A stretch of DNA of 64,000 nt from contig JAALGY010000012.1 in assembly GCA_032358165.1 (NCBI GenBank), positions 62,001 to 126,000 on the forward strand, read 5' to 3'. The notes below the pieces were generated by a model. That model saw only the letters and a program-made list of their open reading frames with translations, did no database searches and was not told the DNA's origin. Shown here in pieces: positions 34,201-47,048 of this stretch. The stretch comes from Diplosphaera chodatii (Eukaryota; Chlorophyta; Trebouxiophyceae; Prasiolales; Stichococcaceae). How positions within the stretch are numbered: the stretch's first letter is position 1; every line of letters starts with the position of its first letter. Position numbers and translations under genes: made by a program.

Positions 34201-34856
34201 GTGCCTGTTGTGCAGCCCAGCAGAGGGGAAAGCGACATAGCTGCAGAGAAGGGGTGTGGTGGCTACAACAGAACTGGAGTGCCGTCAAAGACGTCGCTTC
34301 CTAGGTGTTCCAGCTGGGATGCGCAGCACAACCGTGAATCCAGCGAAGATACACTGGCATGGTGCCTCTTTGGTGTGTCTCCCGTCTGCTCCGTGCAGTT
34401 GCTGCGTCGAGACACAGCTGTATCCATTTGCACCAGCTATATCTTGGATAACTCGGTCGTCGTTTCACGTGGTGGTGCCAGTTGCTGTTGACACTTCCTA
34501 TCACAATGCAGTTGCTTGTATATCTTGCAGGCGTTGGCTTTGTCTTTCCACCGCTGTGGTTGCTCAACGTCATTTTGCCATGTTTTGTACGGTCCAACTA
34601 CTCCAGCAGCCACCAGATGGCACGCACACTAAGTTCGTTGTTTATCACGGTCACAATAGTGTACACGATTGTGTTCGGTACCGTTCTCTCTCGGGTGTGT
34701 TGCCAGAGCAGTGCACAAAGGTTTGTGTTGACACCACGTGAATGGATGCGCATGTAGTGATGTTGTAGGCTGCAGGCAGTAAGTGACCTGCGCCTGCCAA
34801 TAGTCTTTGTCACACCCGCTGTATGTTGTGATATGCAGAACCGTGGCAGCCACTGA
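34201..34856 (+). CDS. Small membrane protein, C-terminal exons (partial model)
   Basis: Three exons join in phase: 34201-34372, 34531-34694, 34839-34856. The first is polar (VPVVQPSRGESDIAAEKGC.., SSWDAQHNRESSEDTLAWCL). The intron falls inside the first hydrophobic segment, which joins as WCLFGVGFVFPPLWLLNVIL. A second membrane segment follows (LFITVTIVYTIVFGTVL) and the last exon adds NRGSH. The layout, a polar N-terminus and two adjacent helices with PPLW between hydrophobic residues, recalls the small plant membrane proteins annotated as ribosomal protein L18a-like, but the likeness is only in layout and I would not name it so. The 5' exon or exons were not found; the segment near 34080-34130 is a candidate. 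Confidence 0.5.
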
Positions 34857-36306
34857 TTCTGACGAACCCACACCGCACTCCGCATGCAGTGCGCTCTCAG
34901 AAAGCAAGAAATTGCACACTGTTCAGTTGATATTTTCATTGAGCAAGCATGACAAGTTGGCTTGCTCGTCGGTGTCAAGCAGGCGCAGCATGTCCAATGT
35001 GCTCGCGAGGAGTGTCCATTTTTTACTCAGCGGCAAAACAAAAACAGTGCAACGAGTACCTGAACGATTACTGTTGTTGCTATGCTTGAAACCTGGCTTC
35101 TGTACTTACCAGTGAAGTTGATTGGACAATATATTTTTGCTCGAATTCATTGCGTTCGACACTCCAGGTCCATATTGCCTCCCAATATATTGAGCAGTAT
35201 AGTCTAGTCAGGTGTCCCACTGACAAGGCTGTGCACCGTTGGCATGCCGATCTGTACACACAGCTACAGGTGCTTCAGCCGAGCTACACGACACCTTGAC
35301 ACTGACTGCACAGCCTGGTGGGAATGATCGGGCTGGATTTGACCACATGAGATGCCAATTCTGCCTGGAAAACTCAGATAACTTGCAATGTGGACACCCT
35401 CAGCGTTCACTAGCTAAGCTGGACCTGGAGCAAGTGAAGTATATACGGTGCAGGCTGATCTCCTGGGCCCAAACCCATGAAATGTTCGGCGTTTATGAAG
35501 ATAGAGAGCCAGAGAGGCCTGTACATAAGCCACATCATCGCCCGCTCTACTGTCTGCCCTGTGTACCAAAGCGCTGTCGCTGCATGTGATTGTCGACATC
35601 ACGTGCGTGTAGTCTGGCGCTGATTTGGGGCCTTTCCCTGCATACGGTTTCTCAACAGATATGAAGCCGCCTACACGTGTCAGCTTCATTCCATTGCGAG
35701 GACACAGCAGACCTCGTCATGTCATTGCCAACGGCTGACCAGCAGCACATCCACGGCAGGTGAAACTACGAGCCTCCCAGTTTTGCAGCGATGGGCGGCA
35801 ACATCGAATAAAGTACACACATGAATATTAGGATAATGGGCGGTCATGTTTGCGATTCAGTCAGAAGAGCAGCACTGGTGGACGCAATGCTGCAACTGTG
35901 CTAGGATTTGCACTGCAGATCGCACGTTCGTTTGAAGCAAGCTCTCTAGAGACTGCTGACTCTCTTCTAAGTTGCCAATAACCAGACTGGCAGCAAGCTA
36001 TCAGGCAGACCATGCGCAGACTGCAAGAGGACTGGAGGATGGCATCATGTGGCTATGCGTAGTGTTCGACAGAGAACCACTCAGCTCACGCCTTAGCTTA
36101 TGCCATGTTAACCTCGCTCTATCATATTCACTGCGGTGATGATGATGCACAAACTATGACGACATAATCTTCTATCATCAGTCTTGCATTCTCCTTTGCA
36201 ACCTGCACATGCTGCTATTTGCAAGCGTGCAGCTAGCCCACCAACATTGCCACGCCACTCATACAAATCAGCAGGCTGCATGCGGAGCAAGGTGAAGCTC
36301 AAGACC
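34857..36306. other. No supported gene
   Basis: Mixed short frames only. A plus-strand segment near 35339-35589 (MRCQFCLENSDNLQCGHP..) has several cysteines but no splice or family support. Confidence 0.35.
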
Positions 36307-39300
36307 TCATTGACTTGTCCTTGAGCTGGACTTCGAAGTTTTTGTCCTGCTTGAGCTTTTAGATGGCGCCCTGCATGGAAGGCGAGACCATGAGAAAAAT
36401 GGTTACCCTGCAGACTCTTGTGTAAGCTATGCTTGGTTTGTCTCATTAGATACGCCAACAATAAATACAACAAAACATCTTGTTACTCTAATTGATGACA
36501 GCACATAGAGGAGACACACTTCACAAATGTCGGTCGAAGAGGCTGCTTACTTTTTCTGTTTCTCCTCCTTTGCAGTGCGTTCTGCAGCTGCTAGGGCTGC
36601 CATTTCTGCAACACTTGCGTCCGTCGCACGGCTCTGCTCCTTGATCACCAAGTCCGCCTTTTTGCCTGTTACAATCATAAAGATGTCAGGCTGGTAGTAC
36701 AACAATCCGAGATACATCAATCCGAAAGCAGCTCCACGGTGCTGCTGAGCTCAACTGCACGCAACCAAGAGCTGTTGCGCATCTGATGTTGGCTGTCACA
36801 TGGAAGCGTGTGCGCAATATGATTGCGACCGCAAGATGAGGTCTTATCAAACAGAAATCCGTGTCACGTCAATGTGCACCCACCTGTCTTGGTGTTAGTT
36901 GCAGTAGTTGTCAGGTTGCCATCCTCGCCAATGCGCATGCTGACAGCTATGATGCACGAGCCTGCCGGCCCTGGCTTAATGTCCTGCACAGCATCGGCAG
37001 TCTGCTGAGCTGGACACGACCAGTACACTGATGTGTTTGCTTTCCGACACTCTCGCAGCAGGTCAACGCAATGCTAAGGTTTTCTGATCGCCCCAGCTCT
37101 GCAGTTGACACGGTGGCTCAGCACTGCGCCAAAGCAGTGGCCCAATGAGTGAAGTCATGGTGCGCACTGGCAGACTAAATTCGCCCAGCTTGTGAGCGTC
37201 CAGCGCAATCTTCCCCTCGCCCTCAAACACCTGTGAGAACGCGGGGGCAGAAGCCTGTTGACTGCCAGCTGACTGCATCGGTATGAAGACATATGCAAAA
37301 TGGTCTCCAACATGTTGCCAAAGCTGGACCTGCACACGATAGGGAACAGACGAGCTGCTGCTAAAACCACACAGCATGGATGCAGCTGCCAGCGCTGGGA
37401 TGACACAGGACAGTCAGCTCAGGCCCACACCTGAAACAAAATGGTGGTTTGATTGTCACGCAGTGTTGTAAAGTTCTGATGCCCCTCTGCTGGTAGGTTC
37501 GCTCCCTTCTTGATCAGCGTGTGCTGCACCGAAAGTCCCAGTGGCGTTGCTACAGACGTCAGTTGCAACGTAGCATATGCCATAGTTGCAGCACCTGAGT
37601 TTCCTGGGCACAGGAGCAACATGCATGCGCCCACTTCTGTAACATGACATGCTCCTGGGTTCTGTACGCAACCTAAAGTGCACGGCACAAAGCAATACAG
37701 CAGGACACGACCTCCTCGGGTCGGCCACACACATACACTGAAAAACATCAGAATGCTCACAATCTTTTTTTCATGGCCGTGTTCGATGCCAAGCGTGCGC
37801 GGCACGGCGTCAATTACTGCTGGCCCCGTATCGGCAGGCATCCCTGGCATATCGCCACCCTGCACAGGGGAACACCAGCAGCTGTACTGGATTGCCACTA
37901 CCCGCAGGGTCCCTCTTGCTTAGCTACAGGCAGTGCAACGTGATTTCTCGTGAATCAGCCTGGCCGACAAACGACTCACGGTCTTCTGCTTTCGTGCAGC
38001 CATGATGGCGGCGCCGATGGCCACAGCCTACAAAAGGGAGTTGCATACATCTTGCAAGACATGACAAAACAGCACTCCATGCCATTGATTACAGCAGCAT
38101 GGCCTGTTATAAACCATGACAGACGTGCCTCATCCGCATTGAGCTTGTCGTCTGTCATGTGCAGCTTGCTTGTCGGAAAGTAAGTGCGCAGGTCCGACCG
38201 GATCTTGGGCATACGGCTGGAGCCGCCGACCTGGGAAAAGAGAGAACGCAATGGCTGACGAGTTAGCTGCATGAAACCAGGTCAGACACTGTAGATGGCT
38301 GTCCTCTGTTGTGCAGACAGGCATTGCAGCGCCTGCAGTGGGCTGATTGGGATTGTGATGCGCCAATAGCCCACTCACCACAACTACATCGTCAACGCTT
38401 TCCTGCATGCCCAGAGAAACAATAGTTTGAGGTTATTGAGCCTCGCCTCACTTATTCGACAGCATCAGCTGTGCTGCAGCAGAATGGCTGTGTAACTCAT
38501 GACCACAAGGTTGGCAGCGCCTAGCATGTTCAGCAAACGCACCGGTCGGAAGTTTGCCCCCAGCAGCACACAATCAAGGGTGTCTAGACACCGGTCAAAC
38601 AGCTCCGCACACTGTGCAATAAGATAAAATAAATGCGTTGAGGATGCTAGAGGGTATCCTACGAAAGCGAAGTTGTCGAAGCCGAACTAACAGTCAAGTG
38701 CCTTGAAATGCTGATTTCACCTAGTAGCATGCGTGAATCATGTGATGCTAACACACGGCACACTACGAAACAAATGCCTGTTACCCTCACTCGGAAGGGT
38801 CTTGCAGTGTCCGGCGAAATTTCATTTGCACCTGATATTTAAAGTCGTCAGTGGTAATGGGGATGTAGAGGTCTTGGTCAGCGCCCACCTGCAGCAGGAC
38901 CGAGGTCGTCTATCAGCTACACGTGAAGGGGGTGGATGTCACACAGATTCGAAGCAATAACGCCTCACGGAGCGGCATGCATGCATGGGCAGAACAGAAG
39001 CACGACTGCAACATGAGCCCGCAAGCTGGATAATGTTTTGCATGCACGATGCATGCTTGTAGTCGCTATCCTGGACAGTGATTGTGTGAATGTGTCGTGC
39101 AGAGAGGCGCACCACATCTGATAAATCAATGAACGCCTCATCAACGCTGGAAAGCTCCACCTTAACCTGCAAATCATATAGGGTCTGCTGGCTGCCATGC
39201 ATCCAGTAGGTGATAGGACGCACGGCCCTGAGATGACAGCTCTTCAGCTGCTTGATGTGAGTGACTTGATGCTTCTAACCTACAGTTCAAGATGGGTGCA

Positions 39301-41937
39301 ACCGACTGGTCTGGCAGCAGGGTAATCAAGTAATTCGAATAACAGCCGAGATCAGACTTGCAGGATGATCAGATGATTGTGACCATAGTGAGCATCGTCC
39401 TGCATGAAAGACGTGCGCTAACCTGCTCACATGCGAGGCGCAGGCGCCGCCAGCCCTTGCTGCCATGCACAATCTCCGTCGTGGGATACTTGGCTGTCCA
39501 CTCCTGTGGACAGCAGACGGCAGCCAGCTGTTGGTTGGAAACCCGCTCATGCGACCGCAGGTTGGAAAAGGTGTTTTGAGTGTTCCAGACTTTTGACACA
39601 CTCTGGCGTCCTCAGCGCGGCCACCACAGTTGCTTTGCAAACGTTGATGGGACAGGTTGTCTGCCTGTCATGTTTCCACTGAATGATCAAGACAACACAG
39701 GTAGGTGATTACCTGAAGCGCCAGACCCATTAAAGACAGATCGAAGTCTTGGCCGCCCAAGTGCGTGTCGCCGCCGATGTTCTTAACCTGCATCATTACA
39801 CAATTGGTAAATTGGAGTGGGTTGCACAGGGTTGCGTCTTAGCACTTGCCTTGATATCAGCTGCTAAAGAACTGTGCTGCACTGATGCTGTGACGTTGCT
39901 AGTATGCCCTGGCAATGAGCAGCTTGAGTAGCTGAAACAGTCTGCTGGTCGTCCATCACACCAAACTGCTAGGGGAAACCAGGCTTTCTTGACCTCTCCA
40001 CCTCGAAGAGGTAGACTCACATGAGTCCCGCTCACCTGCAGCTCGTCCCTGGTGTGTGTTAGCAGCACTGTGTCGAAGGTGCCGCCGCCCAGATCAAATA
40101 CCAGCACATTGCGCTGTTCCTTTGGGGCATTCTTCAGCCTGTGCGACACAGTAGAAACTGGCCTCAGCACCATTGTGGATGCTGTCAACACTGCAGTGTG
40201 GACAGGCTACCACGAAGGGCGTGCAGCCACAAGTGATTTATGGATGAGCATGAGCAGCAGTACATGTCGGTCTTTGGCACCCTCATCTGGCTTGCTCACG
40301 AAGGCGAGCACAGCAGCCTGCAATTAGCGCACCCGAAGGCAAGGGCTGCGGCTGTCGGCTCGTTAATCATGTGAATAACGTTCAAGCCGGCAATTTTTGC
40401 TGCCGCTTTTGTCGCCTACCACACATACGATCGTTTGAGCAAGTGCTACCATCATGTTGACGTTATCGGCACACACAGGTCCGGGCACCACACGACTGGC
40501 CGGCTTGAGGAAGTGAACGACACCTTTCGCTGATCATCATTGAAGTATGCTGGTACCTGCAAGGTGTAAGTTTCTAGCAAAGCTTGACTGGCTCATGATG
40601 AACACAAATGACAAATGAAGCTAACAATAATAATAACGTAATGACGCATTGCCGACAAACAAATCAGAGCACTTGAGGGCATACTTACCGTGATAACAGC
40701 ATCAACAACCTCGGCATCTGGCCCAAAGAACGCTTGCGCAGCCTGTGTACCCATTGGCAGGTCGGTCAGAGTCGGGATGCGTACACTGCTATGCAGCAAT
40801 ACATACAGGAAAATGATGCCTGACCAACTAAAATTTCTATGAGCCCTGACTCAGCCGCCTGCAGAATGGGGCTGAACGTGTATGCCAAAAGGAGGTTGTT
40901 GAAGCAAGGTCAAGCACCTGCTTAAGTTCCTCGAGCACCATGCCGCTTATCTGCTCTGGTGCATACACTTTCTTTGCGCCGGCCTCCAACACTGCCGGCA
41001 GAGACATGGCACATGATTGGTCCTCTGCCAGCAAGACCCTCTAACCGACACTTAGGGCTACCATTGCCAACCAGCATGAATACGGTGTATCAGATGCATG
41101 CTGGGTATCCATGTGTACTGTCTGTATCAGCGTCGATGGAAACATGCCTGTATAAACTGGCAGGCCATCGCGGCTGGTGACCTTGAAGGGCCAGCAAACC
41201 ATGTCCTCTTGCACCTGCAGGTTCTCAGCACACGACTTTTGTTTGCGCCGACAAGGGCAAATCGGCTTGCAGTGTTCAGGTTTGGAGCCACATTCCCAGC
41301 AGCACACATCGGCACCTCGTACACACCAGGGGATCGTCAAACGTGCATCCCAGCAGCCGCTTTGCATCGAATATCGTGTTCTCGTCCGATCGCTCGACCT
41401 GCGCTCAGGTGCATAGCATGCCTTCGCTGTTTGTGGCACTTTGACACACAGCTGTGCAGGGGCTGCAGTCACAGGCAAGCAGCTGCTCATACAGCCAGCG
41501 GACCACAACACATCCATAGGCCCCTGCACTTATATACATCAGCGTACATCTGTCTTTGCGCGCTTGCCGACAATGCGTCCGCCTTTGGTGAACCTGCCGG
41601 CGGGCAGACAGCGCATGAGTCAACAGCATCAGATAGTTTGGCACCTTCATTCAAGCTGGGAACCACATGCCATTGCTGAATACGGGCAGCTAAGCGTATT
41701 GAAGCGACGTACGCGACCACGGAGGGCATGGTGCGGTCGTGGTCGCGTGTGCGGATCACCTCCGCATGTCCATCCGCATTTATATACGCCATGCAGCTGC
41801 AAGCGGCGAAAAGAGAGAACCTTTTCAGTTGGTAAAGGAGCACGTGTATGTCGTCAAGGTTTTGCACGCCGCAACACAGCATACCAGTGCGTGGTACCCA
41901 GGTCGATGCCCAATGCCGGCGCTTTGGGCCTTCCCAT
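36307..41937 (-). CDS. Divergent Hsp70-family chaperone, highly intron-rich
   Basis: About 24 short exons, from 41885-41937 (MGRPKAPALGIDLGTTH) to 36307-36370, give roughly 560 residues. Hsp70 landmarks in order: phosphate loop GIDLGTTH; TMPSVVAFT; NTIFDAKRLLG; WPFKV; YAPEQISGMVLEELK; VPAYFNDDQRK; NEPTAAALAFG; FDLGGGTFD; GDTHLGGQDFD; RRLRLACEQ; VDDVVV plus VGGSSRMPKI; NADEAVAIGAA; then the substrate domain (PRTLGIE, LIKKGANLPAEG, FEGEGKIALDAHKLGEFSLP, MRIGEDGNLTTTATN). Phases join throughout. It differs from canonical cytosolic Hsp70: TTHCC follows the phosphate loop, a usual Lys/Arg-rich DVTPLSLGIE stretch is altered, and the lid is short, ending KKADLVIKEQ.. and either at a TAA at 36547 or, by a GTAAGC donor, in a Ser/Lys tail; neither ends in EEVD. 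ATP-dependent folding is the family role; here a specialised or organelle-independent paralogue is inferred. The intron after NADE seems to use a GC donor. Confidence 0.87.
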
Positions 41938-44890
41938 GGCGGTATGTGGGTTGCAGCTGAAGGCGTCCAGGTACTTATGGCTGGCTGCACCACCGTTGAT
42001 CTCAATGCAGCTGGCTAGGGTATGCTGGTCGTAGTGTTGTCAGGCTCGGACTGCCATCAACAACACCATCGCTCAGGTCAGATACCAGCAAGTTCGCAGA
42101 GTGTGCGCCCGGTGATACGCATGCCCATCTTTGGTATCCAGGAGGGGATATCACTGATAGTTCGAACGCTAAGCCGCAGTTCGATGCGGAACTTGCAACT
42201 GCGTGGCGTGACAATGCTCGGTCAGCGGTGACACGCACTGGTAAATATGCAGCCGAAACGGGGGTCTGTCAGTGTGCAAAACTTGCAAGGGGTCGTCATC
42301 AAAACTGATGTTGGTTGTGGTTGCGGCGGTTCGCGAACAGCATTGTGGCAACCTGCTTGGCCAGTGAAGCAGGCCCGCAACGAAAAAGATATCCATTTTG
42401 AACAGCCTTCCAAGGTGTGCAAGCACGAAAGACACCTGCCTCGTGCAGGTTTTCACCCCAGCAACCATGTGCTTTTGCTCAAGGCGTGCGCTTTGCTGTC
42501 GTCGCCGGCATTGTTCATAGCCTCATGTTGCGATAGCTTCTCTTGCATTAAGTGCAGGTGCAGTCCAGACGCATGAGCGGTGCGCTGAGTGTTGCTTGTC
42601 ATTAGAGATCATGATGCTGCGTCTCAAAGCTGATCAGCACAGCGCATGATTGCAAGAGTCTAGGCCGGGGCACAAACAAATCATCTGCAGCGCCATCAGC
42701 GACGGATGTCCCAGGCGGACTCGTGGCTAGCTGTCATTTAACACTTGCGCATAACCATGATTCAGGTGCATGACTCCGCAGTCATCACGTTGTATCGTCA
42801 CTGTTCGTAGCTCACGATTCGTGCAGTGCAAAGGTCGTGGTGAAAAGTTCATAAGGTCCCACTCTGCAGCTGCATGTTCGTATGCAGCTTCAACAGTACA
42901 GTGATCTGAGGACAGCGCCAACCAAAACTTACCTGCATCACCTCGCTAGCCAATATCTTTCGTCTTTACCCTGTGCGACGATCTGTGGCATGCGGTCTTA
43001 AGCCGGCAATGGCGAAATGGCTGCCCACATTGTGATCAGTGCACTGCAAAACGTCCGTCTCGTCTTCTGACGCCATCAACAACTTCCGACGAGAATGCAC
43101 AATGGGCTCGTGAGACCAACGAAGACATAACAGCATGGTCGCTCTTCAGTGGGGTTTGGTTTCCTCCTTCGCTCATGCTACGTCGCTGTTAGGGGCTGCA
43201 TGCGCTTGCTTGCACATTTCATAAGTGTCCTGCACAACTTCGTCAGCCGCGCGCATGACGACCGCATGACAGCTGCTCATAAAGAAAAATGCTTCAGGAC
43301 ACCAATGCTGCTCAGGCGACAGCCTGGAATGTATTTGTACGAGTTCAACGTCACCGTGATTTGGGAATTGTACTGTCACACTGCAGCCCACTTTTAAAGC
43401 GCAAAGTTCGACCAACATTTTAAGTCAATGTACATGGAGAGGCCCTCATTGCACATGCTATCATAAACATAGCTTACCCAGCTGGGAAGGGTGTCACCAG
43501 CTGATGCCACAGTGCTGCCCTTGTGTCCAATCTGACATGTCACTCTGGTGCAGCAACATGATATTGCTGCGGTTATGCTGTCAGTGTCACAAGACTCAGG
43601 CGACGGAGCTGCTGCTTTGCTATGTACTACATGCACAGAGCAGGTTAGCTCTCCGAAATGTTGCTCGCAATTGTAGCTTGCATAAGGCTGGTGCTTGCAG
43701 CACGCAGCTTAAACAGTACGGTACGTAACACGACGCAAACACAATGATCAGTACTTGGGTCATATCTATATCAGAAGAACTTCCGATGTACTTTGTTCAG
43801 TCCTAATCTGTTTCATTACTTGTGCTAGTTGGCTGATTCACCTAGCTACCAGAGCTTGCACGTTGTCAACGTGTCCACTGTGATTTGAGTCACCTCATCG
43901 ACTGCCACAACGGCACAAGTTCTTCAGGCGTATTCAGTGCTTGGCGCACGTGTGTGAAAAGATTACGTGTCAGATAATAGCACAGCATCCACTACACTCC
44001 AAGGCCGTCAGGCGTCGCAGCCAATCTTACCATTTCAGTATCAGCCATGTCAAGCAGTCATTTTGGTTCGCAACAGAATTGGGCGTGTGTTCATTTGTCA
44101 TGCACAATGAAAGCGAGGTGTAACACACTTGGCAATGGCGCCTCTTGGGAGCATCCCAATCAGTGCTACCCGTGAACGCAGATCACCTGCCGCTAGCTAC
44201 CCTGCCACGCTGTATGCCCATCTTAGTCTGGTTTGTTGCATGCAGTTCCAGCTTCATGATGAGCATGCATGATCTGGCAATACACATGAATTAATGAGGA
44301 ACCCACCATCGCCAGATGACCATTCACATCTTTTAATTTATGCATGGCGGTCAATGGCCTTTGACGAACGACGGAGTAATGACTTGTGCTCGTTACCCTG
44401 CAACAGAATACCGCATGTTCGAGTTGAACAGGTGCCATGGCACCGTCACTCCGAACCCTGCCATCCGGCCTTCAATAGCAAGGTGTGGCAGCCAATATTG
44501 TTGTTGCATGATCGCATGCAAAGGTATGCACTCAGTGTGCTGTCAAGCATAACAAAGTACTGTCGTCTTGTATATGTTCTCATGGCATTGAGCAGCTAGC
44601 AGACGTCTACAGAGGTCTGCAAACCCTCCCACGACAGCTGAAGTAATGGCAGGGCTGCTGGTAAATCTTGCAATATCAAGACGATATGAGCAGTTATTGG
44701 CCATGGCCATGATAACATCAAAAACCAATGCGGACGCTTGTCATCTACCCATCACGCACGTTTTGCCTGCAGCCTTTCATCTATACCGACGCAAACATCA
44801 ACATGGACACAATCACCTCCCGTGTTTGTGTCCAATGTGTTGCGGCGTGACACGTCACAAGTCGCAAGGCACAGCATTCCAACGACAAGT
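41938..44890. other. Upstream of the Hsp70 gene; otherwise unassigned
   Basis: The first few hundred bases should hold the Hsp70 promoter. Beyond that, short frames on both strands (for example minus 42727-42921 and minus 43173-43418) have no supporting splice sites or motifs. Confidence 0.35.
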
Positions 44891-46408
44891 TTAGTCATCA
44901 TCGAAGTCGTCATCGTCGTCGTCGTCGTCGTTGTCATCGTCGTCGTCGTCGTCGTCGTCGTTGTCATCGTCGTCGTCATCGTCGTCGTCGTTCGAAGCCT
45001 CTGACGGTGCAGACTCTTCCTCTTCTTCACTCTCGTCATCCTGCATTGCCAAATGCCATTTTGTCGAGGTCAAGTGGCATGGTCAGTGGGGCATCGTGTA
45101 TCAGGAAAAGCCCAAGTGTTGCGTGTGGCTCCTCTACAATTGATATGTGGGATGTGCACAGAAGGGTCCGCATAATGTGAACAGAGTTGCATTGCCCACC
45201 TCATCCTCCTCTACCTCGCCAACAGATGCCTCAGACGGTTCGTCTTCTTCGTCTTCTTCTCCGTCATCGTTTTCCTCGGACTGTAACACAAAAGTATCGA
45301 AGTCAAGGGGACCACAGATGGCATTGACAGAGAAATAGTTGTGGTGAAAAATCCACGCAGGCATGAGCATCAGCCAATGTGCAAATACACAGGAAGTACT
45401 GCCTGCGAACTGCTTGCATTGAAGGGCGCCATGAGTTGTCAACTTGAGTTTTGAAACAAAGAAGATGCACCTCGTCACCGTCCTGCTCGTCATCCTCATC
45501 AGAAGGCTCCGACAGGTCAGACGGGTCAGCTTCTGCCTCCTCTGACCCCTCGTCCTGCAACATGTTCAGGACACACAGTTGTCAGCAGCCCATGTACAAC
45601 GGCCATTGTGACTATATGGTGTGTTTAGCAGTTCATAATGGTGTGCACATTGCTGGACATGGACTGAACCTGCTTTGCAAGTAACTGGCGGCAGTAGCAT
45701 GTATCAAACATCCTATTTGATACACATGCTGCTGCCAGGTATCTGCGAATCAAAGTACTGTCTTCACAGTCATTAGAAGAGACGCACCTCCTCATCTGCA
45801 TCTTGGTCCTCCTGGCTTCCATTGTCCTCAGACATCTCGGCTGCAGATACTTCGACCTCTGAAGATGCAGTGCCGTCTGATCCACTGCCGACGCTGTCCA
45901 TACTTACATCTGATGCGTCACCCGACTCGCCGCTGCCGCTGCGTTCTGCATCAGACTCGCCTTGAGAGGCATCCGAGGCACTGTTGTGTGAGACGTCGCT
46001 GACGCTGTCCGCAGAGATGTGTGCATGGCCGCTGGATGCAACAGACCCTGCCCCGCTGCCACTGGAAGCCTCTGTGTCAGCGTCCCCAGACCCATCTGAA
46101 ACGCTGCCACCATCATTTGTATGCGCTTCAGTGTCCACGTCCTCGGCCTCCGAGGCAATGCTGCTACACATCAAATACGATACGGGGTCATCTGTGTGGA
46201 TATCTGCTTGCACATGACCAGCATCACCAGCAAAAAATCAGGAATGCACTGTCGGAAAGACATGAAGTGGTCATCGCATCTGTCTGCTTGCCGCTTTACA
46301 AGCTGTTCTCAGCCACTGGCAGAAGTATACCTTCCGCTCGCATCAGATGCTTCAGACTCGTCATAGGCGCTGCTGCCACCGCCGTCACTGCTGCGGTCAT
46401 CATTGAAA
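44891..46408 (-). CDS. Highly acidic protein built from repeated acidic exons (5' incomplete)
   Basis: Five exons join in phase: 46331-46408, 45788-46160, 45471-45554, 45200-45280, 44891-45040. The 373-base exon encodes about 124 residues of Ser/Asp/Glu/Ala (for example SDVSHNSASDASQGESDAER). The next three exons each begin and end within Asp/Glu runs and share a core: EADPSDLSEPSDEDDEQDGD, EEDEEDEPSEASVGEVEEDE, SEEEEESAPSEASNDDDD. The last finishes in an almost pure Asp run before FDDD-stop. Boundaries of the form GAG|GT in phase 0 point to exon duplication. Many Ser-Asp/Glu sites fit casein kinase 2 targets. Such tails occur in histone chaperones and nucleolar or chromatin proteins, but without the N-terminal domain I assign no function. 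The upstream exon must end in phase 2; a segment near 46600-46860 is a possible part. Confidence 0.65.
44899..44991. repeat. (GTC/CGT)n triplet microsatellite
   Basis: Nearly uninterrupted TCG/CGT triplets on the plus strand encode the poly-Asp end of the acidic protein on the minus strand, interrupted by TTG (Asn) codons at regular intervals. Confidence 0.85.
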
Positions 46409-46607
46409 CTGCAGTTGAGCAGATAATGTAGATTTTGCTCGGCAGGCTCTGTGAAAGAGCGCTCGGCATGCCACAGCTGTTACTGAGATGTTTGCACAGT
46501 GGTCTAACCAGGCTTCAGCATTGGCGTATCCATCACACTCTGGTGGTGTTGCAATGCACTCGGGCAATTTATGCCATGTAGGTAGGATTCCATCACATTG
46601 GCTAAAT

Positions 46608-46859
46608 CTATGGTTTGGCAGCGTCATTGTCACGCCAGCGCACCTTTCTTCGCTCCCACTCCCATTTGGTGAGCCAGCGCTCCCGCGTACCGAAGGCTCC
46701 AGACTGCACTCCGATGGGATGGCTATCAACAGTGGTTGAGATGGAGGAAACAATAGCAAACTGGTAATGGCAGCAGGCTTCAGCATCAAGCAACAGACCG
46801 GCAGGAAACCGCCAGCAAGCTGTAAAGCATCTGCTTTTGCCAGCTCCGTGATCAGACAT
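46608..46859 (-). CDS. Candidate exon or small ORF with basic helix
   Basis: An 83-residue frame starts MSDHGAGKSRCFTACW and ends in a charged, Trp-rich helix (RERWLTKWEWERRKVRWRDN). Codon use is coding-like. It could be a 5' exon of the acidic gene downstream on the same strand, but its 3' end does not provide the phase 2 donor that gene needs, so the link is unproven. Confidence 0.35.
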   Translation of the reverse strand: MSDHGAGKSRCFTACWRFPAGLLLDAEACCHYQFAIVSSISTTVDSHPIGVQSGAFGTRERWLTKWEWERRKVRWRDNDAAKP

Positions 46860-47048
46860 GCTGCTATCAGTTCCACTGGCATCAGAGCAAGGGCCTGATA
46901 GCCACTCTCAGCACATGCTGGCACATGTTTCACATAAATTACCGCCAAACATCATGCCATTGTCATTGCTGCCGACGTGCCACAGCTCATGGTGGCATAC
47001 CCTGACCCTGCTTGCACCTGGCATTGTCGTCTGCATCTGTGTCGTCGT

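Noticed and set aside
37254..37329. Extra Hsp70 exon (QLWQHVGDHFAYVF..)
   Set aside because: Splicing from 37431 straight to 37230 restores the conserved FQ-V(F/Y)EGE junction, so this open segment is probably intron.
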